Origin: Oceanospirillaceae bacterium
Lineage (GTDB): Bacteria; Pseudomonadota; Gammaproteobacteria; Pseudomonadales; Balneatricaceae
Reading direction: 5' to 3'
Length of the DNA stretch: 32,923 bases
Assembly: GCA_003521845.1 (NCBI GenBank)
Contig: DPHB01000026.1
Coordinates: 240,988 to 273,910, forward strand
Below the pieces are notes generated by a model. The model made no database searches and was not told the DNA's origin. It saw nothing but the letters and a program-made list of their open reading frames with translations. Made by a program: the position numbers and the translations under genes. Shown in pieces: positions 17,156 to 24,249 of the stretch. Positions within the stretch are counted from its first letter, which is position 1. Each line of letters begins with the position of its first letter.

Positions 17156-17302
17156 TATCAATAAGTTATCGCTAACATCATGTTCTCTTCAGTCTCTTTA
17201 TTAAGGGGTTAAGTAAGACCTAGAATAGATCTTTATGACTATTATCCTACTCCTTTTCGGTAAAAAAAGGCAAAACTTTACACTTGCCAATGCCCAGCTC
17301 AA

Positions 17303-17767
17303 CTAGCAATACAGCACTCGATGCCCGGGCGGAAACGCTTTGGCAAAGGTAAACGCCGCGCCACTTGGGCCGTGTTCACGCAAGTGCTCTAAGCGCGCCT
17401 GCGCCTCGGCGACTGTGGGCACCTCGCCTGCGGGCACCCACCACAACACCTGATGTGCACTAAGCAATTTATTAAACCAAACATCACGATCACGGATTAA
17501 TTCCACGTGAGCTGACTTATAGACAAAATATTTCAAACTTTCCAAGTCTTGCCAGACACTCATGTTTACCAACAAACGGGGATCTTCAAAGCTCTTAATA
17601 CTAGTCGCATCACCACTTTCATCCTGGAGCCGCCAAATAAAGCCAGGGGATGAATCAGCTAACCTGTTTATCTCATCCAGGCGCGCCACAAAGCCTGCCA
17701 TGGCGGCTGATTCCATGCCATCCACTGCTTGGGCTAGGTTCATCTGGGCTAGGTGCCATTCACTCAT
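17303..17767 (-). CDS. DUF3291 domain protein
   Basis: This 154-residue soluble protein matches the DUF3291 family, recognised from WHLAQMNLAQAVD, a central NMSVWQDLESLKYFVYKSAHVELIRDRDVWF, and LWWVPAGEVPTVAEAQARLEHL near the end. The fold is probably a dimeric alpha-beta barrel like antibiotic-biosynthesis monooxygenases. The substrate is unknown, and I assign no reaction. Its ATG at 17767 is 20 bases after the zinc-finger gene upstream, so it is third in a compact three-gene unit. It ends 195 bases before the start of prkA, which is also minus-strand, so readthrough into prkA is possible. Confidence 0.85.
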   Translation of the reverse strand: MSEWHLAQMNLAQAVDGMESAAMAGFVARLDEINRLADSSPGFIWRLQDESGDATSIKSFEDPRLLVNMSVWQDLESLKYFVYKSAHVELIRDRDVWFNKLLSAHQVLWWVPAGEVPTVAEAQARLEHLREHGPSGAAFTFAKAFPPGHRVLYC

Positions 17768-17787
17768 ACCAATTTCTCTATTTATTG

Positions 17788-18054
17788 CTAGCGCAATTGA
17801 CTGTCTTTACTGCCACGGCGATTAATGGTGACTGCGGTGGCTTGACTCGACTCCAAGTTCGATTGACAAGTAATACACAAATGCACACCTTGCATAGCCA
17901 AACGCCGCGCTTCCGGAATAACTGCCTCGCACTGTTCGCAATGAGTCAAACTGTCTCCTTGCGTTAAGCGACTGCGCGCTAGACTCACAGCCTCATCCAC
18001 ACTGGCATCGATTTGTTCTTGTACGGCGCCGTCTTTAGCCCAACCACCCGCCAT
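17788..18054 (-). CDS. TraR/DksA-type C4 zinc-finger protein
   Basis: This short 88-residue protein has one C4 zinc finger, CEQC-(17 residues)-CITC, at about residues 39-63. This is the C-terminal finger of the TraR/DksA family and resembles E. coli YbiI. It lacks the long coiled coil with the acidic tip of full DksA, so a DksA-like action in the RNA polymerase secondary channel is uncertain. The N-terminal helix IDASVDEAVSLARSRL precedes the finger. AGGGGG lies 7 bases before the ATG at 18054. It is the middle gene of a unit with a methyltransferase 23 bases upstream and a DUF3291 gene 20 bases downstream. Confidence 0.88.
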   Translation of the reverse strand: MAGGWAKDGAVQEQIDASVDEAVSLARSRLTQGDSLTHCEQCEAVIPEARRLAMQGVHLCITCQSNLESSQATAVTINRRGSKDSQLR

Positions 18055-18077
18055 AACTCAACCCCCTAAATACAACA

Positions 18078-18641
18078 CTAGCGTTTTCTAGCTAGCACAA
18101 AAACGGAATCGCCGTGTTCAAACTCGCCGTAGTCATAGGTATCTATGACTTCAAAATATTGGCCGATCAAGGCGAGCAAAGCGGCCCGCTCATGGTACAA
18201 AAAGTAGAGCCCATGCATGGTTTCTTCTTTATCACCTAGCCAAAAGCTATGGGCAATTAAACCCTGTGCCGGCAAAAGCTGTTGTTGACGCTGCAACGAC
18301 TGTGTGAGATCTGGCATTGTCAGGTGCTGCAAAACCTTGTTGGAATATATACAATCTACGCGCGCCGCAGTTAACAATGACACGGCATCCAACTGTTCAA
18401 ACACCAATGCTGGAAATCGCTGCCGGCAGCGGCGCAAAAACTCCAACGATAGGTCCGAACCTGTAACCTGATACTCCGCCTGCAAGACCGCAACATCATT
18501 GCCAGGCCCCGAACCCAACTCTAGCAGACTGGCCCCTTTAGGTAGATGTCGACGCAAGGTGCCAAATAGCTCACTGCCGTCGTAGCCGTCACACATCTTC
18601 ACATATTCATCAACACTGCTGGCGTCGTCATAGTAGCCCAT
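18078..18641 (-). CDS. Class I SAM-dependent methyltransferase
   Basis: The product is a Rossmann-fold methyltransferase of 187 residues. Motif I is LLELGSGPGND at about residues 39-49, an acidic residue follows in GSDLS, and a motif IV-like CIYSNKVLQHL lies further on. The acceptor substrate cannot be told from the sequence. The ATG at 18641 (protein starting MGYYDDASSVDEY) is preferred because GGGA lies about 7 bases upstream. The frame is open to an ATG at 18680, which has no ribosome site. It is first in a tight unit with the zinc-finger and DUF3291 genes and is divergent from the enolase-family gene. Confidence 0.88.
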   Translation of the reverse strand: MGYYDDASSVDEYVKMCDGYDGSELFGTLRRHLPKGASLLELGSGPGNDVAVLQAEYQVTGSDLSLEFLRRCRQRFPALVFEQLDAVSLLTAARVDCIYSNKVLQHLTMPDLTQSLQRQQQLLPAQGLIAHSFWLGDKEETMHGLYFLYHERAALLALIGQYFEVIDTYDYGEFEHGDSVFVLARKR

Positions 18642-18726
18642 TACGATGTCCCATAATCCCTTGCTCAATGTCTGCATCATAGCATCTGATCTATATTCCT
18701 GCGAAGACCACTAACAACGCTTTTTA

Positions 18727-18753
18727 TTGACAAAACATGGACCGACATAGACA
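18727..18753 (+). promoter_or_regulatory. Candidate promoter of the enolase-family gene
   Basis: A perfect TTGACA (18727-18732) is followed after 15 bases by TAGACA (18748-18753). The spacer is shorter than usual and the -10 is weak, so this is tentative. A start near 18760 would leave a leader of about 27 bases before ATG 18787. Confidence 0.4.
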
Positions 18754-18786
18754 CTGCAAAAAATCACCAAGAACATGAGAATAATA

Positions 18787-19893
18787 ATGAAAATCAGCGA
18801 AATCCACATTTACCAGAAACACCAAACCATCGTTGATGGCCCCTATGTCATGTCCACCATGACCTTGACCAGCATTGATGCCACCATTGTTAAAATTGTT
18901 ACCGATACCGGACTTCAGGGGTGGGGTGAAGTATCGCCACTAGGACCCGCGTATCAACCGCAGCATGCTTTAGGTGCCCGCGCCGCACTTTGCCATCTAG
19001 CGCCTAGCTTAATTGGCCAATCAGCTCTGCAACCGCTATTGCTCATGCGCCATATGAATGACCAGCTAAATGGTCACAACTATGCCAAGGCGGCGATCGA
19101 CATTGCCATCATGGACATCATTGGCAAATACCACAAATTACCCATAAGTGAATTACTTGGCGGCACCGTACGCACCCAGCTACCAGCTTACTTTGCGGTC
19201 AGCAAAGGTGCACCCGACGAAGTAGCACGCAAGGCCAAAGATAAGATGGAACAGGGCTACAAGCGCCTGCAAATTAAGAGTGGTGGCCGCGAAGTGGCCC
19301 AAGATATCGAAACCCTACACAAGGTAAAAGAGCAAGTCGGCAACAAAGTCAGACTGGTAGTGGACGCCAACCGCGGCATGACCACTAGCCAAGCTATGCA
19401 ACTTAGCCTTGCCTGTCGCGATATTCCTTTTGTGCTAGAGCAGCCCTGCAATACCATGGAAGAAGTCGCTGCTATTCGGCCGCAAATTGGCCACCCCGTG
19501 GCTTTGGATGAAAACATCGAAGGTGTTAACGACTTGATCCGCGCCCTATCAATGAACGCCTGTGATGCTTTGGGCCTTAAAATAACCCGCATCGGCGGCC
19601 TCAACGCCATGGCGACTATGCGTGATATTTGCGAAGCACGAAATTTGCCCCACACCTGTGAAGACAGCTGGGGTGGCGACATTCTATCCGCTGCCATTTT
19701 ACAAGTAGCGGCCACGGTGAAGCCAAAAATGCTGGAAGCCGTATGGACCGCTGGCAACTATATTGAAGAGCACTATGATCCAGACAATCCCGTACGTTCA
19801 GTCGATGCGGTATTCACCCTTCCTAGCGGCCACGGCTTGGGTGTTAATCCACGAGAGGATCGCATTGGCACTTTACATGCCTCGTTTAATTAA
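18787..19893 (+). CDS. Enolase-superfamily enzyme, 4-hydroxyproline-betaine 2-epimerase / cis-3-hydroxyproline dehydratase-like
   Basis: This 368-residue muconate-lactonizing/mandelate-racemase-type enzyme has an N-terminal capping domain and a TIM barrel. The visible active-site set is Lys164 in RLQIKSGG, the metal ligands Asp193 (VVDAN), Glu218 (EQPC) and Asp241 (LDEN), and Lys265 in LKITRIGG. Several segments resemble, from memory, the hydroxyproline-betaine epimerase HpbD: DGPY, HALGARAAL, HNYAKAAIDIA, EQPCNT and RDICEARNLPH. The cis-3-hydroxy-L-proline dehydratases are close relatives and remain possible. No transporter, demethylase or proline-catabolic gene lies nearby to settle the substrate. 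ATG 18787 gives the usual MKISEIHIY opening; an ATG at 18775 is also open. Its stop is 3 bases from that of the convergent agmatine-deiminase-like gene. Confidence 0.88.
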   Translation: MKISEIHIYQKHQTIVDGPYVMSTMTLTSIDATIVKIVTDTGLQGWGEVSPLGPAYQPQHALGARAALCHLAPSLIGQSALQPLLLMRHMNDQLNGHNYAKAAIDIAIMDIIGKYHKLPISELLGGTVRTQLPAYFAVSKGAPDEVARKAKDKMEQGYKRLQIKSGGREVAQDIETLHKVKEQVGNKVRLVVDANRGMTTSQAMQLSLACRDIPFVLEQPCNTMEEVAAIRPQIGHPVALDENIEGVNDLIRALSMNACDALGLKITRIGGLNAMATMRDICEARNLPHTCEDSWGGDILSAAILQVAATVKPKMLEAVWTAGNYIEEHYDPDNPVRSVDAVFTLPSGHGLGVNPREDRIGTLHASFN

Positions 19894-19896
19894 CAG

Positions 19897-21003
19897 CTAG
19901 CCACCCGCATATTCGGTAACTTGTTGCTGAGTTGCGCAGTGGATGCTGCCGCCACCCGCGGCAATTGCATCGACGTTAATTTGCTCTATAACATGCTGCG
20001 GATAAGCCACCTGCAATTGCTGCCTGGCTTTGGCATCTGCCCTACTATCACCAAATTTTTGCGCAATCACGGCGCCATTACAGACATAGTAACCAATATA
20101 GCCCGCAGCAAAATCTTGCACCCCAAAGTGTTTATTAATTTGTTCTGGCGCATCCGAAATAGTTAGCTGCAAAGGCCTACCAGCACTATCCGTGCTGTTA
20201 CTTAAGATGTCGATATTTTCCCTAGTGACTGCATAATCATAAGAGCTTTTGTCATTATCACGACTCACCAGCACCTGCCCCGGGCGACTAAAGCGGGCAT
20301 AAAAGTCCGTATGCCCGTCGGTAATATCACGCCCCTTAATACCTTCAAGCCAAATAACCTTATGCACACCCAAAAGACGCCACAACTCTCGTTCTACCTC
20401 TTGTTGACTCCAACCAGGATTACGATTGTCATTAAGCACACAACTTTTGCTTAATATTGCCGTACCTTGTCCGTCCACTTCAAAGCAGCCGCCTTCTAGC
20501 ACTAGGCCTGTATTAATAACTGACACCCCAACTTGCTGGGCAATAAATCTTGCCACCAAAGCATCTTGCCGATGCGACTGTTTGCCCCCCCAACCATTAA
20601 AATTGAAGTCGATTGCCGCCGCTCCCGGCGCTCTTCTGACAAATATGGGGCCCGTATCTCGGAGCCACAAATCATCCACATTAAATTCAATAAGTTTTAT
20701 AGGAAAGGCCGAAGTATCAATATCTAACAATGACTTAGCTAGGTCGCGATCGGCAGCTGAGACCAATATTGATACTGGTTCGTACTGGGCTATGGTATTG
20801 GCTAATAAAGCCAAGTTGGCCTTTACATGAGGCGCCAGTTGCGCACCCCAGATATCAGCAGCGGCAACAAATGCCATCCATGTTCGCACATGCCGTGCAC
20901 CTTCGTCAGACATATAGCTAAAACTTGAGGCAGCTTTCAGCGCATGCATAGGCCAAGCAAACCCCGCCATTGCTATGCCCAAATTAAATTGCCGCCTATG
21001 CAT
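19897..21003 (-). CDS. Exported agmatine deiminase / peptidylarginine deiminase-like protein
   Basis: This 368-residue protein belongs to the PAD_porph/agmatine deiminase family of guanidine hydrolases. Motifs in order are LWLRDTGPIF (113-122), NFNGWGGK (134-141), LEGGCFE (169-175), ITDGHTDF (227-234, with the catalytic His231) and the nucleophile Cys356 in GGGSIHCATQQ. The N-terminus MHRRQFNLGIAMAGFAWP looks like a Tat signal: paired arginines followed by a short hydrophobic stretch and an Ala-rich cleavage region near residue 25. Cytosolic agmatine deiminases lack such a leader, so export to the periplasm is inferred. Agmatine, free arginine or peptidyl-arginine could be the substrate. GGAGG precedes the ATG by 4 bases. 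Confidence 0.9.
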   Translation of the reverse strand: MHRRQFNLGIAMAGFAWPMHALKAASSFSYMSDEGARHVRTWMAFVAAADIWGAQLAPHVKANLALLANTIAQYEPVSILVSAADRDLAKSLLDIDTSAFPIKLIEFNVDDLWLRDTGPIFVRRAPGAAAIDFNFNGWGGKQSHRQDALVARFIAQQVGVSVINTGLVLEGGCFEVDGQGTAILSKSCVLNDNRNPGWSQQEVERELWRLLGVHKVIWLEGIKGRDITDGHTDFYARFSRPGQVLVSRDNDKSSYDYAVTRENIDILSNSTDSAGRPLQLTISDAPEQINKHFGVQDFAAGYIGYYVCNGAVIAQKFGDSRADAKARQQLQVAYPQHVIEQINVDAIAAGGGSIHCATQQQVTEYAGG

Positions 21004-21151
21004 AAGACCTCCACCAACAGTTTACCCTTAGAGTATAGCTGACACTTTATGGAAGACTTAGATCAGCCCAAAACTTGGTGTTAAGAGGTCGCCCAGCAAG
21101 GGCAGTAGATGCGGCATCCAGCGGCAAATCCGCCCCACCGATATAGTGCAA
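21004..21151. other. Intergenic stretch, no recognised feature
   Basis: These 148 bases separate the YtoQ-family gene from the exported deiminase, both on the minus strand. I see no convincing terminator, promoter, repeat or small reading frame in it. Confidence 0.5.
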
Positions 21152-21595
21152 CTACTTATTGGTAAGCAGGTAGGTCAGCATCTCGACAATCTCAGCTGGA
21201 CTAGTAGCCCAAGCTTGAGCACCGGCGTCGACTTCTTTTAACGGATGCACAATGGATTCATCATGCAAGGTAATGTAGGGTCGGCCAAGAGCGGCGCAAT
21301 AACCTGCATCAAATGCCGCATTCCACTGCTTGTACTTGTCACCAAAGCGAATCACCGCCATGTCGCATTCTTCGATGTGCTTTTTAGTGCGAATGGCATT
21401 TACTTTGGCTGATTTTTGATCGCGCCAAAAAGACTTTTCTTCAAGGCCAAAACAATCACCTGCCGCATCGCTAGCATCGTGATTGGTTACCGCCGAGGTA
21501 AACACCACATCCAAACCACAGGCTTCACAGCCACTAATGATTTGCTGACGCCAGTCGCTGTGAATTTCACCCGAAAGATATACTTGCCATGCCAT
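21152..21595 (-). CDS. YtoQ family protein (nucleoside 2-deoxyribosyltransferase-like fold)
   Basis: This 147-residue soluble protein matches the YtoQ family. Recognisable segments are WQVYLSGEIHSDWR at the N-terminus, the acidic TNHDASDAAGDCFG, FWRDQKSAKVNAIRT, and then VIRFGDKYKQWNAAFDAGYCAALGRP (abridged). The last segment, with its Asn/Ala/Phe/Asp pattern and a following RPYITLHDE, resembles the nucleoside 2-deoxyribosyltransferase-like fold. The biochemical role is not known to me. The ATG at 21595 has GAGGA 7 bases upstream. It stands alone between the cold-shock gene terminator and the exported deiminase. Confidence 0.88.
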   Translation of the reverse strand: MAWQVYLSGEIHSDWRQQIISGCEACGLDVVFTSAVTNHDASDAAGDCFGLEEKSFWRDQKSAKVNAIRTKKHIEECDMAVIRFGDKYKQWNAAFDAGYCAALGRPYITLHDESIVHPLKEVDAGAQAWATSPAEIVEMLTYLLTNK

Positions 21596-21697
21596 GTTGA
21601 AGTCCTCTATATCACAATATAAGTAAAGCTATTTAGTTAGGCCAAGAGATTGCCACGTCGCTTCGCCACTGGCAATGACGAGACTCAAAAATTGCAC

Positions 21698-21738
21698 AAA
21701 AAAAGGGCTGGGCCTAGTTTCCTAGTCCCAGCCCTTTT
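21698..21738 (-). terminator. Rho-independent terminator of the cold-shock gene
   Basis: A 12-base-pair perfect stem has arms 21701-21712 (AAAAGGGCTGGG) and 21727-21738, with a 14-base loop that can itself pair through CTAG. The A-rich left flank gives a T run on the minus strand. It lies about 140 bases after the csp stop, leaving a long 3' UTR. Confidence 0.82.
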
Positions 21739-21875
21739 CCACATCACAGATGCAGTGGCTGTATAAGTTAGCCACTCACTAGCGGCCTAAGCGTAAAACG
21801 CTGGTTTCGCTATCACTGCCCTAAACAAGTCAGAGCAGGCTTCTATGTAATGTGTGGCTGCTTACGTGGTAGTAA

Positions 21876-22082
21876 TTAGCTAGAGCGAACGTTAGTTGCG
21901 CAAGGGCCTTTTTGACCTTCGCCAATTTCAAATTCAACAGCTTGACCGTCTTCCAAAGTGCGGAATCCGCCGCCATTCTGAATTTCAGAATGATGAACGA
22001 ATAGGTCCTTACCACCATTTTCAGGAGTAATAAAACCAAAACCTTTGTCAGCGTTAAACCACTTAACAGTACCTTTATTCAT
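21876..22082 (-). CDS. Cold-shock domain protein (CspA family)
   Basis: This 68-residue single-domain protein binds single-stranded RNA and DNA and acts as an RNA chaperone. RNP1 is KGFGFI (13-18) and RNP2 is LFVHHS (27-32). The N-terminus MNKGTVKWFNADKG and the final GPCATNV are typical of CspA-type proteins. GAAG lies 8 bases before the ATG at 22082. The predicted promoter near 22206 leaves a leader of about 115 bases, a length typical of cold-inducible csp mRNAs. The sequence does not show whether it is cold-induced or constitutive. It is downstream of dapB in the same direction but probably transcribed separately. Confidence 0.95.
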   Translation of the reverse strand: MNKGTVKWFNADKGFGFITPENGGKDLFVHHSEIQNGGGFRTLEDGQAVEFEIGEGQKGPCATNVRSS

Positions 22083-22177
22083 AATAACATCTTCATATTG
22101 TTGGTGAGAAAAAGACTGTTTTCGTTATCACCATCACGCAAACAGTTATTAAATTCTAATTGGGCTACTTATTTAAT

Positions 22178-22211
22178 ACCAAGCAAGTCCACACTTGGGG
22201 TGCATATTATA
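22178..22211 (-). promoter_or_regulatory. Promoter -10 and 5' leader hairpin of the cold-shock gene
   Basis: On the minus strand a perfect TATAAT (complement of 22206-22211) lies just after the dapB stop. No strong -35 is visible. A CCAAG/CTTGG hairpin within 22178-22198 would then lie at the very 5' end of the leader. Confidence 0.45.
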
Positions 22212-22213
22212 TA

Positions 22214-23020
22214 CTAATCTTTTAAGCCAAGTACATCTTGCATATCATAAACACCGTTCGCCTTGCCTGACAACCAAGCGCATGCTCTAACAGCACCCTT
22301 GGCAAATGTCATACGGCTACTGGCCTTATGAGTAATTTCGATACGCTCGCCTTCAGAGGCAAATAATACCGTATGGTCTCCGACCACGTCACCTGCACGT
22401 ACCGTTTCAAAACCAATTTCTTGGGCAGAACGGGGGCCTATTATACCCTCACGACCGTACACGGCACATTGTTTCAGATCACGACCCATGGCATCGGCTA
22501 CCACTTCGCCCAGACGAATTGCCGTACCCGAAGGTGCGTCAACCTTGTGACGATGGTGGGTTTCGATGATCTCCACATCATAACCTTCTTGCAAAACACT
22601 AGCGGCACGATGCAGGATATCCAGCAACAAATTTATGCCCACGCTCATGTTCGGCGCAAAAACCACGGGCATTCTACCAGCATATTCTTGTAAAGTCGCG
22701 TGTTGTTGCTCATTTAAACCAGTTGTACCAATAACAATTGCTTTTCCTAAGCGCGCGCACTCGGCCAAATTGGCCAAAGTGAGCTCTGGATTGGTGAAAT
22801 CAATCAGCACATCAAAGTCGTCTGCTGCATCTTCTAGGCTAGCTTTTAAACTAACACCAAGCTTACCAACTCCCGCTAATTCACCAGCATCGGCACCCAG
22901 CAAAGAACTGTTAGGCGACACAATTGCAGCACCTAGCTCAACTCCCGTCGCTTCGTGGGCGGCTTGAATTAGCACCTTACCCATGCGCCCAGCGGCGCCG
23001 ATCACTGCAATTTTGGTCAT
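22214..23020 (-). CDS. dapB: 4-hydroxy-tetrahydrodipicolinate reductase
   Basis: DapB reduces hydroxy-tetrahydrodipicolinate with NAD(P)H in lysine and diaminopimelate synthesis, which feeds peptidoglycan. The 268-residue protein has the nucleotide-binding IGAAGRMGK (7-15), the substrate loop ETHHRHKVDAPSGTA with its catalytic His pair and Lys, and the C-terminal SSRMTFAKGAVRACAWL. AAGGA lies 8 bases before the ATG at 23020. It begins 11 bases after dnaJ, so it is probably the fourth gene of grpE-dnaK-dnaJ-dapB, as in Pseudomonas. In Pseudomonas carA follows directly; here the accessory block intervenes. Confidence 0.97.
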   Translation of the reverse strand: MTKIAVIGAAGRMGKVLIQAAHEATGVELGAAIVSPNSSLLGADAGELAGVGKLGVSLKASLEDAADDFDVLIDFTNPELTLANLAECARLGKAIVIGTTGLNEQQHATLQEYAGRMPVVFAPNMSVGINLLLDILHRAASVLQEGYDVEIIETHHRHKVDAPSGTAIRLGEVVADAMGRDLKQCAVYGREGIIGPRSAQEIGFETVRAGDVVGDHTVLFASEGERIEITHKASSRMTFAKGAVRACAWLSGKANGVYDMQDVLGLKD

Positions 23021-23031
23021 CTTTACAATCC

Positions 23032-24153
23032 TTAAATGTCTTCGAAGAAGCTCTTTACACCCTCAAACCAAGAGGATTTCTTGGGAGAATGCTTATGCTT
23101 GCCAGCATCCATGGTTTCCTGGAATTCACGTAACAAATCTTTTTGCTGCTTATTCAGGTTGACCGGAGTTTCGATGGCTATTTTACACATCAAATCACCC
23201 TGACCGCCACCGCGCACTTGCGTTACACCCTTGCCGCGCAAGCGGAACATTTTACCACTTTGCGCACCTTCAGGGATCTTCAATTTTACGCGACCATCTA
23301 AGGTAGGCACTTCAATTTCACCACCTAGAGCCGCATCAGTAAAGGCAATCGGCACTTCACAATACAAGTGCTTACCGTCACGCTGGAAAATAGCATGCTC
23401 GCGTACCGACACCTGCACATACAGGTCACCAGTAGGGCCACCGTTGGCACCCGCTTCACCCTCACCAGTCAACCGAATACGGTCACCCGTATCAACCCCG
23501 GCAGGAATCTTCACAGATAACGTCTTGTACTCTTGCACACGACCCTCACCGTGACAGCTACGGCACGGGTCACTAATGACCTTACCCTGACCATGACACT
23601 GCGGACAGGTTTGCTGCACAGAGAAGAAACCCTGCTGCATACGCACTTGGCCAACACCATTACAGGTGCCACAGCTCTTGGCGCTAGTGCCTGGCTTAGC
23701 ACCAGAACCATCACAAGGTGCACATTCGACCTGAGTTGGAATACGAATTTCTTTGCTAACACCACGCACCGCTTGTTCTAGGTCAAGCTCCATGGTGTAA
23801 CGCAAATCGGCACCACGCTGTACACTGGAACGACCGCCGCCTCCGGCACCACCAAAAATGTCGCCGAACATGTCACCAAAAACGTCACTAAAGGCTGCGC
23901 CGCCGCCATGACCACCACCAGCACTACCGTCTACACCGGCATGACCATATTGGTCATAGGCTGCCTTTTTCTGGCCATCCGAGAGTATTTCATAGGCTTC
24001 ATTGGCTTCTTTAAACTTTTCCTCGGCCACCTTATCATCGGGATTGCGGTCGGGGTGGTGCTTCATCGCCATGCGCTTGAAGCCCTTTTTAATGTCCTTG
24101 TCAGAAGCGTTCTTGTCTACACCAAGTACTTCATAATAATCGCGTTTCGACAT
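23032..24153 (-). CDS. dnaJ: Chaperone protein DnaJ
   Basis: DnaJ is the Hsp40 co-chaperone that delivers substrates to DnaK and stimulates its ATPase. The 373-residue protein has an N-terminal J domain with HPD at 33-35 and a Gly/Phe-rich linker (about 70-110). Four zinc-binding repeats follow: CAPCDGSG, CGTCNGVG, CPQCHGQG and CRSCHGEG. C-terminal substrate-binding domains complete it. The ATG at 24153 gives the canonical MSKRDYYEVLGV, with GGA 6 bases upstream. The frame is open 13 codons further into a hairpin-rich leader and is not family-like. It lies 96 bases after dnaK. Confidence 0.97.
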   Translation of the reverse strand: MSKRDYYEVLGVDKNASDKDIKKGFKRMAMKHHPDRNPDDKVAEEKFKEANEAYEILSDGQKKAAYDQYGHAGVDGSAGGGHGGGAAFSDVFGDMFGDIFGGAGGGGRSSVQRGADLRYTMELDLEQAVRGVSKEIRIPTQVECAPCDGSGAKPGTSAKSCGTCNGVGQVRMQQGFFSVQQTCPQCHGQGKVISDPCRSCHGEGRVQEYKTLSVKIPAGVDTGDRIRLTGEGEAGANGGPTGDLYVQVSVREHAIFQRDGKHLYCEVPIAFTDAALGGEIEVPTLDGRVKLKIPEGAQSGKMFRLRGKGVTQVRGGGQGDLMCKIAIETPVNLNKQQKDLLREFQETMDAGKHKHSPKKSSWFEGVKSFFEDI

Positions 24154-24168
24154 ATCTAATCCACTAGT

Positions 24169-24218
24169 TACAATCACTGATTGTAGATACAAGAACGCGG
24201 AACTTTTAGTCCCGCGTT
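24169..24218 (-). other. Two successive hairpins between dnaK and dnaJ
   Basis: A perfect 7-base-pair hairpin (TACAATC/GATTGTA, 24169-24185) sits 15 bases before the dnaJ start. A second stem of 11 positions with one mismatch (24194-24204 with 24208-24218) lies further upstream in the mRNA. Neither has a clear T run, so they look like mRNA processing or stability elements, or a partial terminator, rather than a full stop. Confidence 0.6.
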
Positions 24219-24249
24219 ATAAACCACATCAAGTTTTAGGCGCGAGCGC

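Noticed and set aside
17269..17289. Sigma-54-like TGGCAAG...TTGCC upstream of prkA
   Set aside because: The GG and GC dinucleotides are about 5 bases too far apart for RpoN, and the site is better described as a chance GGCAA/TTGCC inverted repeat.
18642..18680. 13-residue N-terminal extension of the methyltransferase
   Set aside because: No Shine-Dalgarno precedes ATG 18680, while ATG 18641 has one. This choice is less certain than the others.
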